A stretch of 64,000 nt of DNA from Salvelinus alpinus. Lineage: Eukaryota > Chordata > Actinopteri > Salmoniformes > Salmonidae. Position numbers and translations under genes: made by a program. Location: positions 11,392,076 to 11,456,075 of the forward strand of contig NC_092099.1 of the NCBI RefSeq assembly GCF_045679555.1. Reading direction: 5' to 3'. This document shows, piece after piece, positions 59,959 to 64,000 of the stretch. Numbering within the stretch: position 1 is the stretch's first letter; every line of letters begins with the position of its first letter. Below the pieces are notes generated by a model. The model was given only the letters and a program-made list of their open reading frames with translations, searched no databases and was not told the DNA's origin.

Positions 59959-60603
59959 CTTGGTATCACACTCTTATGCGCCTTCATTTCCCACCTCGAA
60001 CGCTTAATGGCCGCACTAAGAGAGAGATATTCTCATTCCTCACTCCTTCCTGTCTCACTGCTACCTAGTGCTTTCGAAGAATCAGCACTTTCTATCACAC
60101 ACCTTTTGTTTTCACTAGAAAAAGGCCACTAAGAATAATCCCTTCTTACCACAAAGAGGTTATATTATTTCCAACCCTATATAAATATTGGGCAACGAGA
60201 TATTGGAGTTAAACAGTCATCAGGGTTATATTATGTTGATAAAACAGGACTCCTCAACATGAAATCAAAAGGTTTGTAGATGTTTCTTTGACCTGCTCTG
60301 ATGGTGAATTTAGTTTAAGACCCATCAAAATGTTTTGTTATAACTATATTTTTTGGATGGTTTTTATGCTTTGGGACCACTGCTCCAGTTAAACTGTCTG
60401 CCTGTTTAAAATGCTTGTGTGAGGTATTATCGCACAGAGGAAACAGAGTATCATATTTCTGTGTCACCGACAGTGATTAAGTTATGTGCTATAGAGCCAG
60501 TCTCACACAATGGCAACCTGTGGAATGACCTTGAGAGTCGCTCCATGTCATTTCAGCAAGCCATGACACCCACCGTCTCAGTTTGTTCTGTAATCCTTTC
60601 TGT

Positions 60604-61935
60604 AGTTAGAAACAGATAAGATTAGCATTCCTGAAACATTATTTTGTTGAAATATAATTTGATCTCTGAGAAATGAATGATAATGCATTGCACCCAAATT
60701 GGCCATTTTAATTTATAGGATTCATAGAATATTCAATAAATAGTGCCCGACATCCGATTTGGACCAAACATTTTTCTAACAATGAGCAAGACATGAGGAA
60801 TCAAAAGAAATTGACAAAAGCCCCCCACCCCACCCTAACAATGAGTATACAGTATAAGTTCTCTATGTCTGACAAGTACTATGGAGCTGCAGCTCTGAGT
60901 ATTGTTTCTTAAGCCCATGTAATGTATTCTCAGAGAATTTGGTGATGTTTTTTTCCCGCTGTTCAGAGAAATTAGTAATTGAAATTGTTAGGTTTGGCCC
61001 ATCCTATATCCTGATATTACCAGGCTCTGACCACTAGATGGTGCTGTTCCTACTATGAAGTGATTTTTTTGTGGGGGAACCCCCAACATTAAAGGCATAG
61101 TTCACCCAAATTACAAAATGACATATTGGTTTCCTTATTTATGGACAGGGTATGACAGCAACCCATGCTTTGGTTTTGTTTACTTGGCCACTGTTTCAAA
61201 TGCTAACTTTTTAGCATTAGTGGCACAAATCCAATGCAAGTCAATGGTACATATATTAGCATTTTGGTGCTTCATACCCAAATGATCTATAAGTAACATC
61301 ATTGAGGTACAAAATACATTTTTAGATACTTCACGATGATTTGGACATGAAGTGTGAAATATAGGTACCATTGACTTGCATTGGATTTGTGCCACAAATG
61401 CTAATAAGTTAGTATTTGAAACAGTGGACAACAAAGCCAACGCATGTATTGCTGTCATACCCTGTCCATAGAGTGCTTACAGGGTAAGGAAACCAACATG
61501 TCATTTTGTAATTTGTGTGAACTATCCCTTTAACATTGAGAGGAGGGGGAGTTTAAAAAATAAATAACCTGGACCAGCACCATCTAGTGGTCAGAACCTG
61601 GTAATAGCAGGATATAGGATGGTACAATTTCAATGACAAATTTCTCTGAACAGGGGAAAATACTTTACCAAATTCACTGGTAATACATTACATAGCATGA
61701 AGAAACAATACTCTAAGCCGCAGCTCCATACTACGTCAGACATAGGGAACTGATACTATATACTCGTTGTTGGGGTGGGATTGGTGTGGGGTAAAACATT
61801 TTTTTTGTGCCTATTTGGGTGCAATCATTTAGCTTCATTGCGCAGTTATCAAATTATATTACAACAAAATAATGTCACATGAATGCTAATCTTAAATGTT
61901 TCCAACAGAAACAATTTCAGAATCATCAGAGATTG
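60604..61935. repeat. Large imperfect inverted repeat, arms about 600-660 bp
   Basis: The left arm (about 60604-61265) is the reverse complement of the right arm (about 61345-61935) in order. Matched pairs include AGATTAGCATTC/GAATGCTAATCT, ATTATTTTGTTG/CAACAAAATAAT, CCTATATCCTG/CAGGATATAGG, CCACTAGATGGTGCTG/CAGCACCATCTAGTGG, TTACAAAATGACAT/ATGTCATTTTGTAA and GCACAAATCCAATGCAAGTC/GACTTGCATTGGATTTGTGC. The left arm has about 130 bp extra near 60700-60800. The inner part (61089-61533) is bounded by TTAA and looks like a palindromic MITE. There is no reading frame of note. Confidence 0.9.
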
Positions 61936-61989
61936 TGGGTGTCAAAATCCTCTTTCTTGTGCTTTTTGAGGTGGAACGACCCTCGAGTC

Positions 61990-63040
61990 AATTAACTAGT
62001 CTCAGCTTCAGAATGCACAAAAGAGAAAAAGCAGAGAGATAACCATTTTCCCAACAATAGCCAGAAATGTTTTCTCCACTGGCATGCTGTATCACAAAGA
62101 CTTGAAGTGATTTCTAATTGAGCCAGGGTTGACAATAAACTGGGGAAAACATGGACACATGTACTGGAGCAGGCCGGCAGCTGGAACATGTGAGCGGTAA
62201 AAATGCCTGAGATGTTTTCTGTTGAGGATCTACGGTCCCCTAGCAACCCGCTTGAGTGTGAAGCAGGCAGGCAGGCCAGTCTTCACCTCAGTGCACAGGG
62301 CTGGAGGGGCATGGAGGAGAAAGTGGTGGTGGAAGAGGAGGAGAGAACCTCAGGGGCAGTATGTATCCAATGTCTGATTTAGGATCAGTTTAGCCTTTTA
62401 GATCACAATGAATAAGATTACATGGACTGGAGGGAGCTGATCCTAGATCAGCACTCCGAATGAAGCACTTGATACATACTGCCCCAGGGTTCTTGTCACC
62501 CTCTCAGGGGCTCCATTGCTTCTGGCCACAACTCAACAACACAGCCTTCAGGCTGCTATCACTCTCATTACACCTAATTCCCCATTCTCACCGCACATCA
62601 GAACAACGGCTGCAAGTGGGCTGCTCTAGTCTACACACAATCTCCTCCATGACAGCCTCATGTCTGTTTTCTAATATTTTTTTTTTTAAGTGACTACCTG
62701 TCCTGATATGTGGTGTCAAATATGCAGTAACACAGGTTCTTGGTACAGTATGCCCACATTTAAAGACGTGTACAGTATGGAATGTCCCACAGGTGGACGT
62801 ATTCATTAATATACATTAATTAAATTGAAGAGCATCTCTGGGGCTATGAGCAGTGTCTGTTCAGGAAAGAGTTGAATTAGCCTGAGAATCCTCTACAGCT
62901 TTAGTCACCATGCGGCTAATTATCCAAGTACAACTGTTCACGGAACATTCCCGCAACTTGCATTTGTTATTTTACTTGCCACAACCGCATCTTATCTTCT
63001 GGAAACTTAATCCCAAATGGCCTTTTAAAAGGCTAAACTG
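61990..63040. other. Non-coding DNA, nothing recognised
   Basis: There is no exon or classified repeat. ATTTTTTTTTTTTAAG near 62678 is a short A/T run. Confidence 0.4.
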
Positions 63041-63869
63041 ATGGCACTCTATTGCCTATGTGGTGCACTACTTTTGACCAGGGCCCATAGGGCTGTCTTC
63101 AATAGTAGGGCACTACATAGGGTGCCAATTAGGACGTATCCTGTGACTGAGATGCCCTGTCAGCAATGGAATAAATCAGCAGAGACTTGTTATCAGTTGT
63201 TTCTCCTTGAGGTATTTTTTGTGTCTACTCCTTGACTATTCTTCTTCACTTGTCATGTCATCTGACTTCCAGTAAACAGTAAGTTGAATTCCTTGCTTCA
63301 GTGAAACTGAAGGTCTTGCTTTTCCTGACCGGGTGTTACGGGTACTACACCAGAGTTATGGTATTTCTATTCACAGACAGGTTTCATTTCCTCATCAGTC
63401 CATCAATGTCATGCACTTTGTGGCATTCTTATATTGTGGAACGCTCACATTCATAATGGCACCCTATTTCCTATGTAGTGCGCTACTTTTGACCAGGACC
63501 TATAGGGCTGTCTTCAATAGTAGGACACTACATAGGGTGCCAATTGGAACATAACCTGAGACTGAGATGCCCTGTCAGCAATGGAATAAATCAGCAGAAA
63601 CTTGTTATCAGTTGTTTCTCTGTGAGGTATTTTTTGTGTCTACTCCTTGACTATTCTTCTTCACTTGTCATGTCATCTACTGGAAGTCAAACAGAGAGTT
63701 GAATTCCTTGCTTCAGTGAAACTGAAGGTCCTGCTTTTCCTGACCGGGTGTTACGGGCACTACACCAGAGTTCTGGTATTTCTATTCACAGACAGGTTTC
63801 ATTTCCTCATCAGTCCATCAATGTCACGCACTTTGTGGCATTCTTATATTGTGGAACACTCACATTCCA
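63041..63869 (+). repeat. Tandem duplication, two units of 415 bp
   Basis: Unit 1 (63041-63455) and unit 2 (63456-63869) are about 95% alike. Each begins with a GTGCACTAC-family MITE (ATGGCAC...CCTATGT) and goes on through GAGATGCCCTGTCAGCAATG, CTTGACTATTCTTCTTCACT, GACCGGGTGTTACGGG and ATTCTTATATTGTGGAAC. Positions 63151 and 63566 are the same base, which gives the period. Confidence 0.92.
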
Positions 63870-64000
63870 CGCATAGCCGAAGAGTTTTCAAATCTCTCTA
63901 CTAGCTACCTCCTAAGTGTGGGTTACATGACCAGCATGTCGGTGTCCATTTGCTGAACGAGCAAAAGGTGAATCCCTAAAGGATGTAAAAACAACAACAA

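Larger units (their letters stand above)
55482..64000 (-). other. Upstream KALRN intron or flank, no exon recognised
   Basis: This 8.5-kb stretch holds MITEs, two Tc1 remnants, a TTAA-type palindromic element, a GA microsatellite, the 1.3-kb inverted repeat and the 415-bp tandem duplication. I looked for the next upstream kalirin exon (the start of the Duet-like short form) and did not find it. Confidence 0.6.

Noticed and set aside
55482-64000. Upstream kalirin exon with the alternative start of the short form
   Set aside because: I searched for the expected Cys-rich start segment on the minus strand and found no match.

Overview
This is vertebrate nuclear DNA, almost certainly from a salmonid fish. 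The gene structures are vertebrate (short exons with GT-AG splice sites, large introns). The repeats are of salmonid type: several Tc1-like families, including the Sleeping Beauty-type family, young L2-like LINEs, a tRNA-derived SINE with a CTCCCGAGT-type head, and at least two dozen copies of a short palindromic element centred on TAGTGCACTAC. The species is inferred from repeat content only.

Three protein genes are visible, all on the minus strand. (1) At 36-580 lie the TATA box, a non-coding first exon and the first coding exon of a beta-A crystallin, probably beta-A2; the rest lies beyond the left edge. (2) At 11433-14294 is a complete six-exon UMPS gene (uridine monophosphate synthetase). 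Its exons join in frame to 486 residues with an orotate phosphoribosyltransferase half and an OMP decarboxylase half. (3) At 22241-55481 is the 3' half of kalirin (KALRN). In coding order it has a linker, the second DH (RhoGEF) domain over seven exons, PH, a linker, SH3, three short linker exons, an Ig domain split over two exons, FN3 and a C-terminal protein kinase with its stop codon. UMPS and KALRN are also neighbours in human 3q21, which supports orthology. UMPS makes UMP de novo; kalirin is a Rho-family GEF of neurons and muscle. They are linked by position, not by pathway.

Layout: 1-600 crystallin; 600-11000 intergenic DNA with a nearly full-length L2-like LINE (3507-7195) that splits an older short element; 11000-14300 UMPS; 14300-22240 intergenic DNA, mostly nested transposons (a Tc1 element interrupted by two pieces of the same LINE family, a non-LTR reverse transcriptase relic, and Tc1 inside Tc1); 22241-55481 KALRN; 55482-64000 an upstream KALRN intron or flank with Tc1 remnants, a GA microsatellite, a 1.3-kb inverted repeat and a 415-bp tandem duplication. 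The 11.6-kb intron that splits the kalirin Ig domain (25285-36858) is the densest repeat nest. It holds an LTR with a primer-binding-like leader, a TTAA-associated element, a Sleeping Beauty-type Tc1, a composite Tc1, a tRNA-Leu pseudogene and a Tc1-in-Tc1 nest.

I see no CRISPR array, operon, prophage or other prokaryotic feature. The most unusual items are structural: the large inverted repeat at 60.6-61.9 kb with mirrored CTCF-like motifs, an inverted flank copy at a LINE 5' junction, the dense insertion chronology inside the kalirin gene, and candidate alternative kalirin exons and ends.
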